This document shows, piece by piece, positions 21,618 through 34,274 of a DNA stretch of 64,000 bases. The DNA is taken from positions 9,176,001 to 9,240,000 of the forward strand of contig NC_063012.1 in NCBI RefSeq assembly GCF_020509005.1, written 5' to 3'. The translations under genes were made by a program, and so were the position numbers. The notes under the pieces are model-generated. The model saw only the letters and a list, made by a program, of their open reading frames with translations, was not told the DNA's origin and ran no database searches. The DNA is from Fulvia fulva (Eukaryota > Ascomycota > Dothideomycetes > Mycosphaerellales > Mycosphaerellaceae). Position 1 is the first letter of the stretch; each line of letters begins with the position of its first letter.

Positions 21618-24600
21618 GTACCTATTACTAGCTTAAGCTAGCGGTATATCCGTAGTTACCGAGTTAAGGGAAGTATACTACTTATATTAACGTATATCCG
21701 GTACTTACCTACTAACGGTCATCTTTCTTAAAGTAGCCGCCTACGGGCTATTATAAGTACTAGTATTAGGTTCGTAATACGTAACTACCGGAAGAGCTAT
21801 AGGCACCTACGTAAATAACTTACGTAGCCTACCTATAGTTACCGGGTTAGACGTAACTATTAACGAAGCGTTTACGGCTAAAGCGTTTATTACTTCGTCG
21901 ACTATAACGTCTTCGGGTATATCCTTATTAGGAAGGAATCTACCCTAGTAGCGGCGTAAAGCTAGCTAGCCTATCCTTCGTAGGATAGTTATAGTAGAAG
22001 TCCGCGATAGAGGTAGTAGTAGTATCTATTAACTCCTTAGTAGGCTCCTAGGTAGGCTTACTATAACCTACCTATTATATAAGGTATTTATACCTTCGTT
22101 CCTTCCTTCTACCGCGTAGCGCTAGGCCTAGCGGTAATATACTCTTTACGTTAAGCACTATATCTAGAAGCTAATACGTACTTATATCTCCGTTATTATC
22201 TTCTACCTCGATCGGGCCCGGAGGTAGCTATACTTATCCTAGTATTAGTGCGTATATAGGTATTAGTAAGTTAGCGTAAAAGCCGTTATAGAGGTTACTT
22301 AGGGATTAAGAGAGGTCTAGACGGTACGTATTGTATAGTAGCACCTTAGTAACTACGTATAGTCTAGTATAGCGGTAATTAAGCTTCTTTAATAGGCGCT
22401 TAGTACGCTAGTTACGTATACTAAGGTATATAAGGTCTCCGACTTCGTACCGTAGTATAATCGTTCTATACTTATTAGTATATTTAGCTTACGATGCTTA
22501 TACTATTACTATAGAGTCTCGTAGCTTATACCTAAGGTCTATTATACGTTATACGAATATATTTATAGACTCTACGTCTAATCGCTATTTATACGGAAGT
22601 AGTTATATAGGGAGATTAAGTTTAGTATCTATATAACGTAGGTTCTTACTAATGTTCGCTATAAAAGGACTTACGCTAGTCGTTTCGGAGACGTAGTCGT
22701 TTGTAGTAAACTCTATAAGTAGGAGCCAATCTAGCTAGTTATCCTAAGCGTAACTAGTAAACGTACGTAGGTACTGTTCTATTATCTTATTAGTATTCTC
22801 GCTTTGACTATTAGTCTTAGGGTAATAGCCGGTTAAGATCTTACGCTTGATTTATAGTAACTCGTAGAGGCGTCCCTAGAAGGCTAATACCTATTAAGGA
22901 CTACGATCTAACGTAATTGTCTTTAGTAGACTATATCGGGAGAAGATATACTTTACGTAGATATATACGATATACTCCGCCATTATTTCTAATACTAGAA
23001 TATAATACCGCTCCTTACCTAAACGGTCTGTAACTATAAGTACGTTCTTATAGTACTAACTATCTACCGTATACTTGGCCCTTAGTAGTTCGATAACGAA
23101 GTCTAAGGCAACGTCGTCCTACGTATCGAATAGGACTAGTAGTAGAGTAAGCAGTCTATATTAAGGTTTGTTAATACTACGGCTATTACGGTATATACGG
23201 TATACTCGTACAAAAGATCTAATAAATCGTATTATTCGTAGCTATATATAGTAACGTAATACTAACCGGCTCGTAGTTGTCTTACCGGGGTGTCCTATAG
23301 TAGGTATATCGTAGAAGGCCTTAACGATACGTGTACGTATAGTGTTTCCCTTATCTTCGATAGGTAGGATAAAGAGACTATAACCGCTATATCTATTCTT
23401 AATGTAGATTATCCTATCGACTAGTATCGCGTACTTGTCGTCAATCTTGTTCTTTCGTAGTAGTTTAATAGGTTCGCCTACTACTAACTAGGTCGTAGCT
23501 TCGATTATATCGTCCTGTTCGTATAGCTTACTAATGTCGGCTAATAGCGCTTCGTCTATTACTACTCCTTCGACTTCGGATACGCTTAGCCGTAGGATTT
23601 AGCTAGCGCTAATCGATAAGAAGTGTTCTAGTTTAAGTAGTATACGATCCTACTATACGTACCGCGGATCTGATTTGTTATATAGAATCGCGTCCTATAA
23701 ACGTCTAGTAAGGCTATCTAGTTTAGCTCCTTAAACACCTAGACGCTATATAATCTTAAAGAAGAATTGTAAGAGGAACTCGGCCTATCTTACTTATCGT
23801 CTATTTAGTTGCTTAGAAGTTATAAAGTATTCGAGGTTCTTATAGTCGCTATATACTAGTACTAGGTGGCCGCTTAGATCAGTAAAGTTCTTAAAGTCTA
23901 GTTCGTCGATATCGCTAGCTATAAGTTCGGGCTTCTACTCTTTAAATACTTTGACGATAGTAAGCAGTTCCTTATTATAAATGTCGTAATTACACTCCTA
24001 CGGGCTTATCTTCTTAGATAGGTATACGATTGGCCTTAGGATATTGTCCTTATCGTATTACGATAGGACCGTAGCCGTAATAAAGTCACTCGTATCCGTT
24101 TTAAGTACTATTCTACGTCCTAGGACAAACATCGCTAATATAGTGCCTTTAGTATCGGTAAAAGCTTGCTTTAGTCCGTCGAGTGCCTTCTAACATTCCT
24201 CTGTCTATTACTAAGGGCAGTCCTTCTTAGTCAGCTTTACTATAGGTAATACTATCTTGCTATAGTCCTTAATAAAGCGCCGATAGAACCCGGAGAACCT
24301 ATTAAACGTAAGGACATCCTTTACGTTTACTAGTGTTCCCTATTCCCTTATAGCTTATACCTTAGCTAGGTCTATTAAGACTCCGTCCTTGCCGATAATA
24401 AGGCCTAGGTATTTAGTAGATTAGGTATAAAACTTATATTTAGTAATGTCGAGTTATAGACCGGCTTTACTACATTTGCGAAGTACCTTCTTAACATACT
24501 CTATATACTCCCTAAGAGTGTCGCTAAAGATAAGTATATTATCTAGGTATGCCGACGCAAAGTCGTTAAGGAACTCTCGTAGTATATTGTTAATTTAAGA

Positions 24601-26389
24601 CTAGAAAGTACTAGGGGTATTACACAACCCGAATAGCATTACTAGGCATTTAAACTGTCTATATCGTATTGTGAATACGGTTAGCTATTCGGAGCCCTCT
24701 GCTATTCTAATACGATTGAAAGCGGTAATAACATCTAGCTTAGTAAAGTACTTCTTACTAGTAATACGATTAAGTGTGTCTTATATTAAGGGTATAGGAT
24801 ACCTAGACTTGATCGTACGTTTGTTAACTTGTCTATAGTCAATATAGACTCTTAATCTACCTCCTAGTTTCTTGATAATAAGTACGGGTGATGAAGTATC
24901 TACTCTGCCTTCGTATCTACGAATACCCTTCTAGGCTAACTACTCTTAGACCTAGTACGCGATGACTTCGTCCTCCTAGTTTAACATCCGGTAGGGCCTA
25001 CTAAAAGGCGGTATAGTTCCTAGCTTTAGCTTGATCTCGTAGTTAATACTAGGCCTATATAGTAGAAGCTCCTTCGCATCTTATTTAGAGAAGCAATATG
25101 CGAATTCGTAATATATAGGGAGAAGGTGGTCCTTTAGATCGATAGTCTCCTCCTTCTTACGTATAAATTTGTCCACATCGGCTTATATATACATCTTATA
25201 GGTAGAGAGAGTCGGACTAACGCGTTACGCTACTAGTATAACGCCGCTATACGTATATCAAGTCGCTCGATAGTCTTGTTATTAGAAAGTATCCTATAGC
25301 CGGTATTAGGCGAGTATATCGCTACATTACGTATATTACGGGCGCTTATAGCGTAGGTAGTAAGTAGGTCTATAGCACGTATATCGCTAGGTTACTATAG
25401 CTCGTTCCTATTAAAGATAAACATTATATATGCCTCTACTCCTTTCCGCCTTACTATCTTCTTAATTGCCTCCGCGCTCACTTCCTAGATATCGACATCC
25501 GGTAGTATCGGCGTAGCTAGTTTCTTTTCGAATAATAGTTTAGCAGTTCGCGGGCGTTCCTTTATAATTATATTAGAGGTTATAGTCTAGACAAAATCTC
25601 TATCGTTGTCTTCTTCGACAGTAGCTTAATACGCTAGTCGGGTCTTTAGGGTAGGTTCGAAGGTCTTCTTAGTAATTACCGGTTCCTGCTTATCGTTAAC
25701 ACTCTATACCTAGACTAGCTCGCTATCCTATAGGCAATACTCCTTATAGTACTCCGAGTCGAGGGTTATAGTGCCTAACGTAAAGTAGATACCTAGCTAG
25801 TGTTTATTATACTAGGGCCTACCTAGTACGATGTTATACTCTAGATATATAACCTAGAAGGTTCTGATCTCCTTATAACTATTGCCGAGTATAAGTTCTA
25901 GACTTATACGGTATTCTATTATTTCCGCGGCTATCGAGCCGTTTACTAACCTAAGGGCTAGTAGGTTATTAAGCTTGATTAAGGGCAGATTATGTTTTTA
26001 CGTATAGGAGAAGTCGATATACTTAGAATTAGCACCGTTATTAAGGAAAGTAAATACATTTTGCCTATTAGCTATCCCTAGTATTACGAGGTATAAGCCG
26101 ATAATAGGGTTGTGTTCTATTTCTACTATTCTAAGAATATATAATAATAGCTTAAGCCCTTCGGGTAGCTTTACTAGTAGTGCCTCTTCGTTATATCTTA
26201 TATTCTCCTTTTCATATCTACTAGTTGTTACGCTTAAGTAGTAGACTAGGCATTTTCCGCCGGTAGTATAACGGTAGTGCCGCTAGCGTTAGTACCTAGA
26301 CGTACTAGTATCTCGTACTCGAATAGCTCGTAAGTACGCTACTATAGGCAGTGACCGGGCTTACGACACTTCTTATAGAGGCTCTTACG
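21618..26389 (-). pseudogene. Gypsy-1 minus copy pol: protease, RT, RNase H, integrase (RIP-broken)
   Basis: Minus-strand polyprotein remnant. From the right: a zinc-knuckle trace CRKPGHC near 26355; aspartic protease with NNGANSKYIDF (the catalytic DSGA-type Asp changed to Asn) near 26010-26050 and IVLGRPW near 25815; RT near 25000-24250, where the YLDD box reads YLDN (near 24540-24556); RNase H near 23850-24000; integrase about 23300-21900. The corresponding parts of the plus copy (52306-61636) confirm the order. Both catalytic changes are G-to-A at TpG/GpA as RIP would produce. No frame is usable. The C-terminal portion continues at 10650-10925 beyond Copia-2. Confidence 0.78.
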
Positions 26390-26403
26390 TATATAGCGAG
26401 TGT

Positions 26404-28370
26404 CCCGGGGCCGGATAGGATCCTAAACGAGCTACTAAAGAAGTGTAGAGATCAACTAGCCCTAGTAGTTATAGCGATCTTTAACGCCTACCTACAGACC
26501 GGATACTACCCGATAGCTTTTAAACAATCGACGACAGTGGTCCTACGTAAGCCGTAGAAGGAAGACTATATATAGGTAAAGTCGTACCGCCCAATTGCGC
26601 TCCTTAACACTCTTAGGAAGGCGCTTAAGAAGCTGGTTATAACGAGACTCTCCGAGGCGATAGAGGAATACTCCCTACTCCCGGACACCTAGATAGGTGC
26701 GCGCCTATAGCGATCGACGCTATCCGCGATAGAACTTATTACCTCTAAGGTAAAGGCTATCTCGTATAAGAATAGGGACAAGGTAGTATCCTTACTTAGT
26801 CTAGACATATCGGGAGCCTTCGACTACGTATTATACCCGCGGCTACTCTATATCCTAAGGTCGAAAGGACTCCCTAAGTAGCTTATTAACTTCGTACGGT
26901 CCTACCTCTAAAACCGTAGTACGTCGATCCTAGTCGGCTAGTACAAAAGCCTATTTCAAGTAGTCTATACTAGAATCCCGTAAGGCTTAACGCTAGTACC
27001 TATTCTATTCCTCTTCTTTATAGCGACGCTACTCCCAGTCCTAGAATCCTAGAATACCGCTACGAGCGGCTTCGTAGACGACATAAACATCCTAGCGTAG
27101 TCTTCCTCGACTAAGGAGAACTATAGGCTACTAGAAGAGAAGTATAAGATCTGCGAGGACTAGGCTAGGAGGCACGGGGCTCGGTTTGCCCTAGAAAAGT
27201 ACAATCTGATACACTTTATACGCCGGCTACGGTTCTATAATATATAAGCTTCTATCTAGATATAGGGGTATACGACTAACCCGGCAAATTAGCTTAGGAT
27301 CCTCGGACTATAGGTAGACCCGGCGCTACGGTAGAGGAAGTACGTATAGGCAATATTACGGAAAGCTAAACAGATCATAGCATTATACTAGAGGCTTACT
27401 ACGTCTATATAGGGGGCGGACTTCCGGTAGTCACGACTTCTATATACGGCTATTATACGGCTAGTCCTTACCTATAGTAGCTAAGTATAGTCCTTAGGCG
27501 AGAGGGCCTACCTATCGAAGGGACTCGTCGCGCCGCTAGCGAAGATCTAAAACTAATGCCTAAGGAAGGTCCTCCGGGTATATAAGTCGATACTAACGAG
27601 GATACTTAAGTACGAGACCGCTATACCGCCGATCGACCTATATATCTAGAGACTACGGACCTCCTACTTAGGCAAGTCGGCATAGTACCTAGTATAGAAG
27701 GTTATCGCTAGTATAGTCGTAAGGGCCCGCGAATTAGTACTAGCGTATAAGGGCATTCGACCCGGAAACGAGCTAAACTACCGGGTAAGGGACGAATAGC
27801 TAGTAATATAATAGGAAGGTAAGAAATCGTTTATAGAGTAACTATAGAAAGAGAGGTAGAACAACTAGGTTGTAGGGCATAGTGGACGCCCTTAGCTAGC
27901 GGGACAACCTAAGGAATAGTTAGCTATAAAATCCGCGGTTAAGCACCCCCCGAAGCTTATCTACTACCGCCTTACGAGGGTATAGAGTAGTATAGTAACC
28001 TAACTACGAAGCGAACACATCGGCCTCTAGGGGTACCTATTATAGAGGAAGGTTCTAGGATATACGAATACTAGCTACCCCTACGGCTATCGCTCCTAGA
28101 ACGTACGGCACGTACTCCTCGTCTATCCGAGGTAGTCGCTAGGAAGGGGGGAGTAGATAGTAAAGGCGAGGAACCGGACGATTAGGGCACTTCTTAACAA
28201 CGCTAAGAACCTACGGCGTATTACGAACTAGATACTAGAGAAGGGCTAGCTAGAATAGTACCGCCTAGTAGGAGTAGTATAGGAAGAGAGGATACGACGT
28301 AGCGCGACGAGACCGGCTAGGAGCGGGGGCTAACGGGGTAGTGATATAGACTACGTACGTTTAGAGGGAA
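26404..28370 (+). pseudogene. LINE-B1 reverse transcriptase fragment
   Basis: Former ORF2 from the middle of the finger/palm region to the C-terminus. Visible blocks are GPDRILNELLKKC, TVVLRKP, LDISGAFDYV, GFVDDINILA and a carboxy-terminal Cys/His remnant near 28070-28110. The longest open stretch is 68 codons at 26351-26557, which starts in the host Gypsy sequence and is therefore not a gene in its own right. It encodes no active enzyme: endonuclease is absent and stops are frequent. Confidence 0.75.
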
Positions 28371-28511
28371 AGCTAATCTAGAAAAGGAGTAGTCGGGGGC
28401 GGGAAGGGTTTTTACCTATTTGGGTTTCCCTTTGTATATAATAATAGATATATACCTATATAGGCCGGATAGGGTCCTAGAACAGGGGAGTGACAAATCT
28501 ATCTATCTATC
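26404..28511 (+). mobile_element. LINE-B1, 5'-truncated LINE with 14-bp TSD
   Basis: Flanked by TATATAGCGAGTGT at 26390-26403 and 28512-28525. It begins inside the RT domain at the KAPGPDRILNEL motif and runs to a (ATCT)n tail, as expected for incomplete target-primed reverse transcription. The RT box GFVDDINILA is intact near 27068-27098. The 3' hairpin GGG-TTTTT-ACCTATTTGGGT-TT-CCC is at 28406-28430. By eye it is about 95% or more identical to LINE-B2 (50036-52305) and clearly a different family from LINE-A and LINE-C. Many TAG stops. Confidence 0.87.
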
Positions 28512-28525
28512 TATATAGCGAGTGT

Positions 28526-30565
28526 TCTTAGCTTCGTCTATAGTCTTACTAAGGCTACTCTTAAATAGTTTAGGTCCGGTAGACTAAGCCTTACGGGTCG
28601 GCTTATTAGAGCCTAAACCTACTAGCTTGTCGTCCTTATTATCCTTATTGTCGTCCTTCTTATCGTTCTTTAGCTTCTCGGAGCGTAGGTAGAGAGCGTC
28701 GAGGATCCTAAAGTCCTTATCTATCTAATAGAGATTGTCGATTATCTCTTATAACGATTCGGGACGGAAGTTAAGATACTTATTAAGATAGCGGACAGTT
28801 AGCTTACGTTATAGGTTATCTATCGCATCTTCACCCTTAAGGCCTAGGATATTAGCATTCTAGCGCTACTTAGGGAAGAAGGTCTAGAAGCTGTCCTTAT
28901 TGTCTATCTTAAGGTTAGTTAGGCGATTACGAGCCCTACTAATTAGGTTACGGTCTCCGTATCGCTTAGCGAGTTCCTAGATAAGGTCGTTAATACCCTT
29001 ATACGTCTTCTTACTACTAGTTAGGCTGCCCGAGATAGTAGGGATCTTTAGTCTAACTAGTTCCTAAGCAATACCTAGTAAGGCTAGTAAGTCGTATACG
29101 AACTTAAGTACTACCTTCTTGTCGCGAAAGACTATATAGTCGATAATAGTCTCTAACTCGGAGAAGAACTTCTCGAGAGAGGGTCTAGATAGCTTACTAT
29201 CGATAGTACCGACGAACTTCTCTAGCTTATCTATACTACGCTAAGTCTTAAAGGGCTAGCTAAGGTCTAGATCGTACTTAACTAGAGACTCGAAGTCGTA
29301 GACTAGCTTCTTCTTCTTAGAAGAGCGGCGATAAGCACGAGTATCGCTATCTAACTCCGAGTCCTTCTCTAACTCCTTAGATAATAGATCGGAGTCGTTA
29401 CTATTATCCTTACGTATAGACTTCTTAGCCTTCTTTCTAGTAGTACGGCGAGCTGCCTTGTCCTCCTCGTCCTTATTACTAGCTCTATTATTATCCTTAT
29501 TATTATCCTTAGATAGGGTTCGGCCGTTCTATAGGGTACGACGCTATAACATAGCGCGAGATAGTAAGGATCGTACTCGAGAGCGGCCTCGGCGGTCTTC
29601 GAGTTACTTCTTAAGATTATCTACCTAAGTCTACTACGACTTGTTAAGATACTCAATGTCGTTCTAGTAGGTTTAAGCTTCTGTCTTATACGTATCGAGA
29701 TCGAATTCGAGGGTCTTAATCTTCGAGTTATTATTAGATAACTACTAAAGTACCTCCTTAGCTTACTTCTTTAGGCTATCGTTCTTTACGGTAAGTATAC
29801 TAATCTCTACGGACATTACTATATTCGATAATACCTTAGGTCGGGCCTTTAGGTTAGCGAGTTCCTTAACTAGGGTATCGTATTTATTACGTATCTATTA
29901 GTCGTAACTCTTCTATCTCCTAAGCTCTTATCCTACTTTACCTAACTACTCGTAGAGGATAGTCGCTATCTATATTACGTTCCTATACTCTTACTCGGCG
30001 CGTCGTAGGATGAAGTAGATAGCCGCGGCGGTCTCGGGCTCTACTAGGAGCTTAACGAGCTAGTTAATATCGAGTTAAAGGAGGTCGTTCGCGGGAATTC
30101 GGAGGGTTTTTACGACTTGTTATATATCCTCGCCCTTACCTTCCTCGGTCGCGCCGTCGTCGTCGTAGTCGACTACCGCTATAGTAACGCCGTTCTCGTC
30201 TTAGATCTCGTCGTCGTTTAGAAGGTCGTATAAGTTGAACTTACTAGGTAGGTTAGTGACTAGGCGCTATAAGTTCTCGAGTTTCTACTATATAACGTCG
30301 TCGGTAGTCTACTACTACTCTTACGTTTGTCCTTAAGTCTATATATTAAATATAGACTTACGCCGTACTACTAGGCGTATAGCTAGTAGCGAGCCTTACT
30401 ATCCTTAGGGTCGTACTATATTAGGTACTACTTAGCCTAAGGTAGTCTCTTATACTACGTCGTACTCTTCTATCGTACGCCGCGATTTCTTATCGCGGTT
30501 ATTAATAATCTACGCTCTTATAGATCCCGTCGTAGCTCTTCTATAGATATAGAGACCTAGCTAAG
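28526..30565 (-). pseudogene. Gypsy-1 minus copy gag (RIP-broken)
   Basis: The 5' portion of the internal region on the minus strand, between the primer-binding area next to the right LTR and the zinc-knuckle trace at 26355. Read through stops it is long, charged and coiled-coil-like, with an Asp/Lys-rich linker (for example KNDKKDDNKDNKDDK near 28640-28680) and a Lys-rich stretch near 29320-29480. No classical gag signature was certain; assignment rests on position and on identity with the plus copy (31601-32102). Confidence 0.65.
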
Positions 30566-30726
30566 TGTAACGGTTTATAGTCGTGTTGATATAAAGTAGC
30601 TAGGTACGTAGGAAAGAGGAGCGCGAGGTACGCCGAGGCTATATATAAGCCGAGGTACTACGCTAGTACGCGCGGTCACGTGACCCACGTACTAGCTAGA
30701 CATTTGCTAGGCCTAGGGCCGTAATA
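30566..30726 (-). repeat. Gypsy-1 minus copy, 5' LTR (161 bp)
   Basis: TGTAACGGTTTATAG at the left and GGGCCGTAATA at the right, followed by the CCTAT duplication. It contains TAGCTAGGT, complementary to the ACCTAGCTA of the adjacent internal sequence (candidate self-priming pair), and the GTCACGTGAC palindrome. Confidence 0.88.
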
Positions 30727-30731
30727 CCTAT

Positions 30732-31437
30732 AATACTAACCCTCTAGGTCAATATTAGCAATCCTTTTTCTAAGAGAAACTAGGTATGTCTATATAGATC
30801 TAATAGTAAACTCTTTACTTATCTTAAAGGTTATAAATTGCTTTATAAGCTTATATATATAGGTTAGTAGTACCTAGCTATACTTGTTCTAGAGATATAC
30901 CTACTTGTTAGTAGCTCTTCTAGATTTATATAAGCCCTTAAGCTCAAATTCATCTTCTTCTATAATCCTACTAAGGATACTAAAGTTATATACTATATTA
31001 TATCTTGTCTATATTAGCATATTAAGGATCTCTTTAGTTATAGCCTCTTCTTAGAGTTTTAGAGTCTTGCCCTTAATATTGTCAAAAGACACTTCTATTA
31101 GGTCATTAATTACAAAGAATACTAATTGGCTCTCTATCTTATATCTCTAAAGGTTGAACTATCTCTTCTAATTATCCCTCCTAAGAATTAGGATTTTACC
31201 TCCCTTCTCCTCTATCTTCTCTTAGTACAAATCTATAATAGATTGGATGTAATAAAACAAGGTGTATATATTCTAAAGTAGTGGCTTAGATCCTACTAAG
31301 GCTTCTAGTATAGAATAGGAAAGTTCGTAGGTATAGATACTAAGGCCTACTTAGTAAAGTAAAGAAGGAGCGGTATAAGGTCTCGGGGCTAGGACATAGG
31401 TCTGTCTCTCCTAGTAGAGCTTTAAATGACTTACTTA
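30732..31437 (-). pseudogene. Copia-1B gag region, second part
   Basis: Continuation of Copia-1B between two gypsy insertions. It should hold the N-terminal gag on the minus strand. Only short open stretches are seen, all broken by TAG/TAA. It ends at the AAGTC duplication (31438-31442) of the plus-strand Gypsy-1. Confidence 0.6.
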
Positions 31438-31442
31438 AAGTC

Positions 31443-31600
31443 TGTTACGGCCCTAGGCCTAGTGAATAGTCAGCTAGTATATATGTCACGTGACCGCGCG
31501 TCACTAGCGCGCCTCGGCTATATATAACCTCGGCGTACCTCGCGCTCCTCTTTCCTACGTACCTAGCTACTTTATATTAACACGATTATAAACCGTTATA
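31443..31600 (+). repeat. Gypsy-1 plus copy, 5' LTR (158 bp)
   Basis: TGTTACGGCCC to AACCGTTATA. It holds GTCACGTGAC (31486 region) and a TATATATAA box near 31519-31527. ACCTAGCTA at 31561-31569, 35-40 nt after the TATA box, is complementary to TAGCTAGGT at 31603-31611 just beyond the LTR. Confidence 0.88.
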
Positions 31601-32102
31601 CTTAGCTAGGTCTCTATATCCGTAGAAGAGCTACGATAGGATCTATAAGAGCGTAGATTATTAATAACCGCGATAAGAAATCGCGGCGTACAATAGAAGA
31701 GTACGACGTAGTATAAGAGACTACCTTAGGCTAAGTAGTACCTAATATAGTACGACCCTAAGGATAGTAAGGCTCGCTACTAGCTATACGCCTAGTAGTA
31801 CGGCGTAAGTCTATATTTAATATATAGACTTAAGGACAAACTTAAGAATAGTAGTAGGCTACCGACGACGCCGTCTAGTAGAGACTCGAGAACTTATAGC
31901 GCCTAGTTACCTACCTACCTACCAAGTTTAACTTATACGACCTCCTTACCGACAACGAGATTTAAGAAGTTAACGGTATAGCTATAGCGGTAGTCGACTA
32001 CGATAATAACGGCGCGACCGAGGAAGGCGAAGGAGAAGAAACATAATAAGTCGCGAAAACCCTCCGTATCCTAGTTAATAACTTCCTCTAACTTAACGAA
32101 CC
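31601..32102 (+). pseudogene. Gypsy-1 plus copy, leader and N-terminal gag remnant
   Basis: Starts with the candidate primer-binding site (31603-31611) and continues as the equivalent of 30080-30565 of the minus copy, including the shared segment with GTACGACCCTAAGGATAG. It is broken off near 32102, where LINE-E sequence begins on the opposite strand. Stops are frequent and no domain is recognisable. Confidence 0.65.
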
Positions 32103-32129
32103 TTACCTTCTTTCGTGTTTTCCTTATTA

Positions 32130-34259
32130 AGGATATACTAGTATTATAGGCCTGCCCTAATAACTACCCTATCTACATCCTCTTGACCTTCCGCCTCTTC
32201 TCTATCTACTCCTCCGTCTCGCTAGCTAGCGCGAACTATTTAAGAAAGCCCTACTATAGTATCTACTATACTATCCGTCTTACGTCTCGCTTATCCGTTA
32301 CGATTAACTAGTAGTCGCGTCTTACTACCTTAGCTCTCTACTAGCCTCGTCCTTCTACCTATTACGGGCACCGTAGTATTATATACTCCGGGTTCTATAA
32401 CGGGTAGCTATACTAGTATACTAGGCTATATACGTCCGGGACTTTCCTTCTATATAGGTAGGCCCTTAACCCTATATATTCGGACCTAATCTATATCGTA
32501 ATACTTGCTTCGGCCCTTATTAGGTTACGGTAGAGTAGGTAGTTATGTCTCTAGAAGGGGCGTAAGGCTAGGGGTCCTCGATTTAGTAGGGGATTCTCTT
32601 TCTATTCCTATTCCTAAAGGCAGCCCGCTACCTACTCTACGAGGCTTTACGTCTTTACCTTATTACCCTTTTTCCTCCGTACCTTTTCCTCCTCCTCCTC
32701 CTTCCTCTCTAGCCACTCCTAGGTTCGCTTAACGACTTCAAACGTACGTAGGTCGTCTTACTTTTAGCTTTAACGTACCCTAAGGCTAGGCTATCGGTCG
32801 TACCTCCTAGCGATCTTCTCCGTAGAGTCCCGAATAGCTTATTAAACTAGATAATCCGCCGTCTTCCTAGCGTATTAGATCCTCATTCCCTTAATATAAT
32901 GTTTAATCGGGGGGGGACCCTATCTCTACCTCCGCTACTCTTATTAGCGTTGTCTTATAGGCTCCTAGTATCCGTCTAAGGTTCGCGGCCTACGTCTAGT
33001 TTAGGGGTCCCTCTATCCGCTTCGGGATTAGTTTACCTACTCCTCCTATCCCCTATATCTAGGCCCCGTAGAGCATTACTAGTTTTACGATCGTCTTATA
33101 TATAATCCTTACCTTATTAAACGTAGCTCCCTATATTAACGTTATAAGTCTAGTTATTATAGCCTCGTTAACCTAGGCTCTATTCTAGGCTTTCCTAATC
33201 TAGAGGTTCTAGCTAAGCTTAGGGTCTAGCTAGATTCCTAGGACTCGTAATTCGGGAGAGGGCTTCGTTACGTAACCCTAGATAGTTACCGTTACTTATA
33301 TATTATAGTAGGTTCTTGCCTTACTAAAGTAGATAAGCTAGTACTTTTCCGGGGCGAAACGGGCGCCGTATCGACGTGCCTATTCCTCGTATACCTCGTA
33401 TCTTTCTATAAGTAGCCGGTAGTTTTCTTCGGTCGTTATTAACTAGGCTAGGATATTCGTATCGTCGACGAACCCCGAGGCCGACGTTTATAGTAAGGTG
33501 AGTAGTAGGATTAGGTCCGCTATAAAGATTAAGAAGAGGATCGGGGATAGTATTAAGCCCTAGGGGATCCCGTATTCTATATATATAAGGTTGCCCTCCT
33601 TACGCTTCCTAAGGACAATCTACGTTTCTCTCCTTAAGGAAGGAGTTTACGAAACTTATTACCTACCGCGGGATTCCTTTTTGCCGTAGGATATAGAGGA
33701 GTCGCTCGTAGGAGACGTTATCAAATACCCCTAAGATATTAATAGATATAGTAATATAACCCTATTCCGTCTATAGTACTAGAGAGTATAAATCTATTCG
33801 GTAATAAGCTCTATAGCCGTTAGGGTAGATCGTTTACTCCTACTACCTATCTATATCTCTAGGAGTAGGTTATTATCCTCGACGAGCTATATAATTCTTC
33901 TTACTACGACCTTCTCTAGTATCTTTCTAATTGTGTTTAGGAGGACGATCGGCCTATAGGACTTTAGCTTTATATAGTCTTCCTTCTATAGCCTCTTTAG
34001 GACGACTATAAGGGACCGCCTAAATAGCCGTAGGTAGTACTCCTTACGTAGGCAAGCCGTAAATAGTTCGGCGAGGTATAGGGCGACTTCTTCTTTATAT
34101 TCTTTAAGGAGGAGGTTTAGGATACCGTCGGGTCCCGGGGCCTTACGGCCCTTTAGCTTTCCTATAATCTCCTTTATCTCCTCCTCGCCTACTATCTAGT
34201 ATATATCGAGTAGCTCCGGGTAGATCGTTCCCTCTATATCCGTTAGGTCGGCCGTTAAC
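32130..34259 (-). pseudogene. LINE-E reverse transcriptase (RIP-broken)
   Basis: Minus-strand RT and C-terminal region. The catalytic block SGFVDDTNI is intact near 33455-33480. The KAPGPDG-type block lies near 34120-34145, and the C-terminal segment near 32140-32170 aligns with the last codons of LINE-A ORF2. The N-terminal side runs into the LINE-D insertion at 34274 within a segment reading AFADYFFTIW, equivalent to ALADHFFSTQ of LINE-A. The enzyme would carry out target-primed reverse transcription. Stops at former Trp codons break every long frame; the one 75-codon plus-strand frame at 32505-32732 is antisense. Confidence 0.78.
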
Positions 34260-34274
34260 TATATCGTAAAGAAG
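34260..34274 (+). repeat. LINE-D target-site duplication, 5' copy
   Basis: TATATCGTAAAGAAG, repeated at 39156-39170 after the (ATCT)n tail; joining the flanks restores a continuous LINE-E frame. Confidence 0.87.

Larger units (their letters stand above)
10489..30726 (-). mobile_element. Gypsy-1 (minus copy), Ty3/gypsy element, TSD CCTAT
   Basis: Two 161-bp LTRs in the same orientation (10489-10649 and 30566-30726) are flanked by CCTAT at 10484-10488 and 30727-30731. Own sequence is 10489-10925, 21618-26403 and 28526-30726, about 7.4 kb, with gag, protease, RT/RNase H and integrase in order from right to left. It contains Copia-2 and LINE-B1. It is a true nested insertion inside Copia-1B, since Copia-1B sequence resumes on both sides. 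Confidence 0.9.
5815..31437 (-). mobile_element. Copia-1B, minus-strand Ty1/copia element split by three insertions
   Basis: The host of the nest. Own sequence: 5815-9136, 9376-10488 and 30732-31442 (about 5.15 kb); it resumes after the plus-strand Gypsy-1 at 61795 for at least 14 bp. It carries the 3' LTR, RNase H, RT, integrase and gag remnants in the order expected for a minus-strand copia element. Its insertions are a Copia-2 solo LTR (TSD TATTA), Gypsy-1 minus (TSD CCTAT) and Gypsy-1 plus (TSD AAGTC). The 14 bp at 61796-61809 match the Copia-1C leader at 43156-43169 (inverse orientation), so the 5' LTR should lie beyond the right edge. Heavily RIP-mutated. Confidence 0.8.

Noticed and set aside
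26351..26557. 68-codon frame as an independent gene
   Set aside because: It crosses the junction between Gypsy-1 gag and LINE-B1; the recognisable part is only LINE reverse transcriptase.
32505..32732. 75-codon proline-rich plus-strand frame
   Set aside because: It lies antisense to the LINE-E reverse-transcriptase tail; low complexity and no start context.
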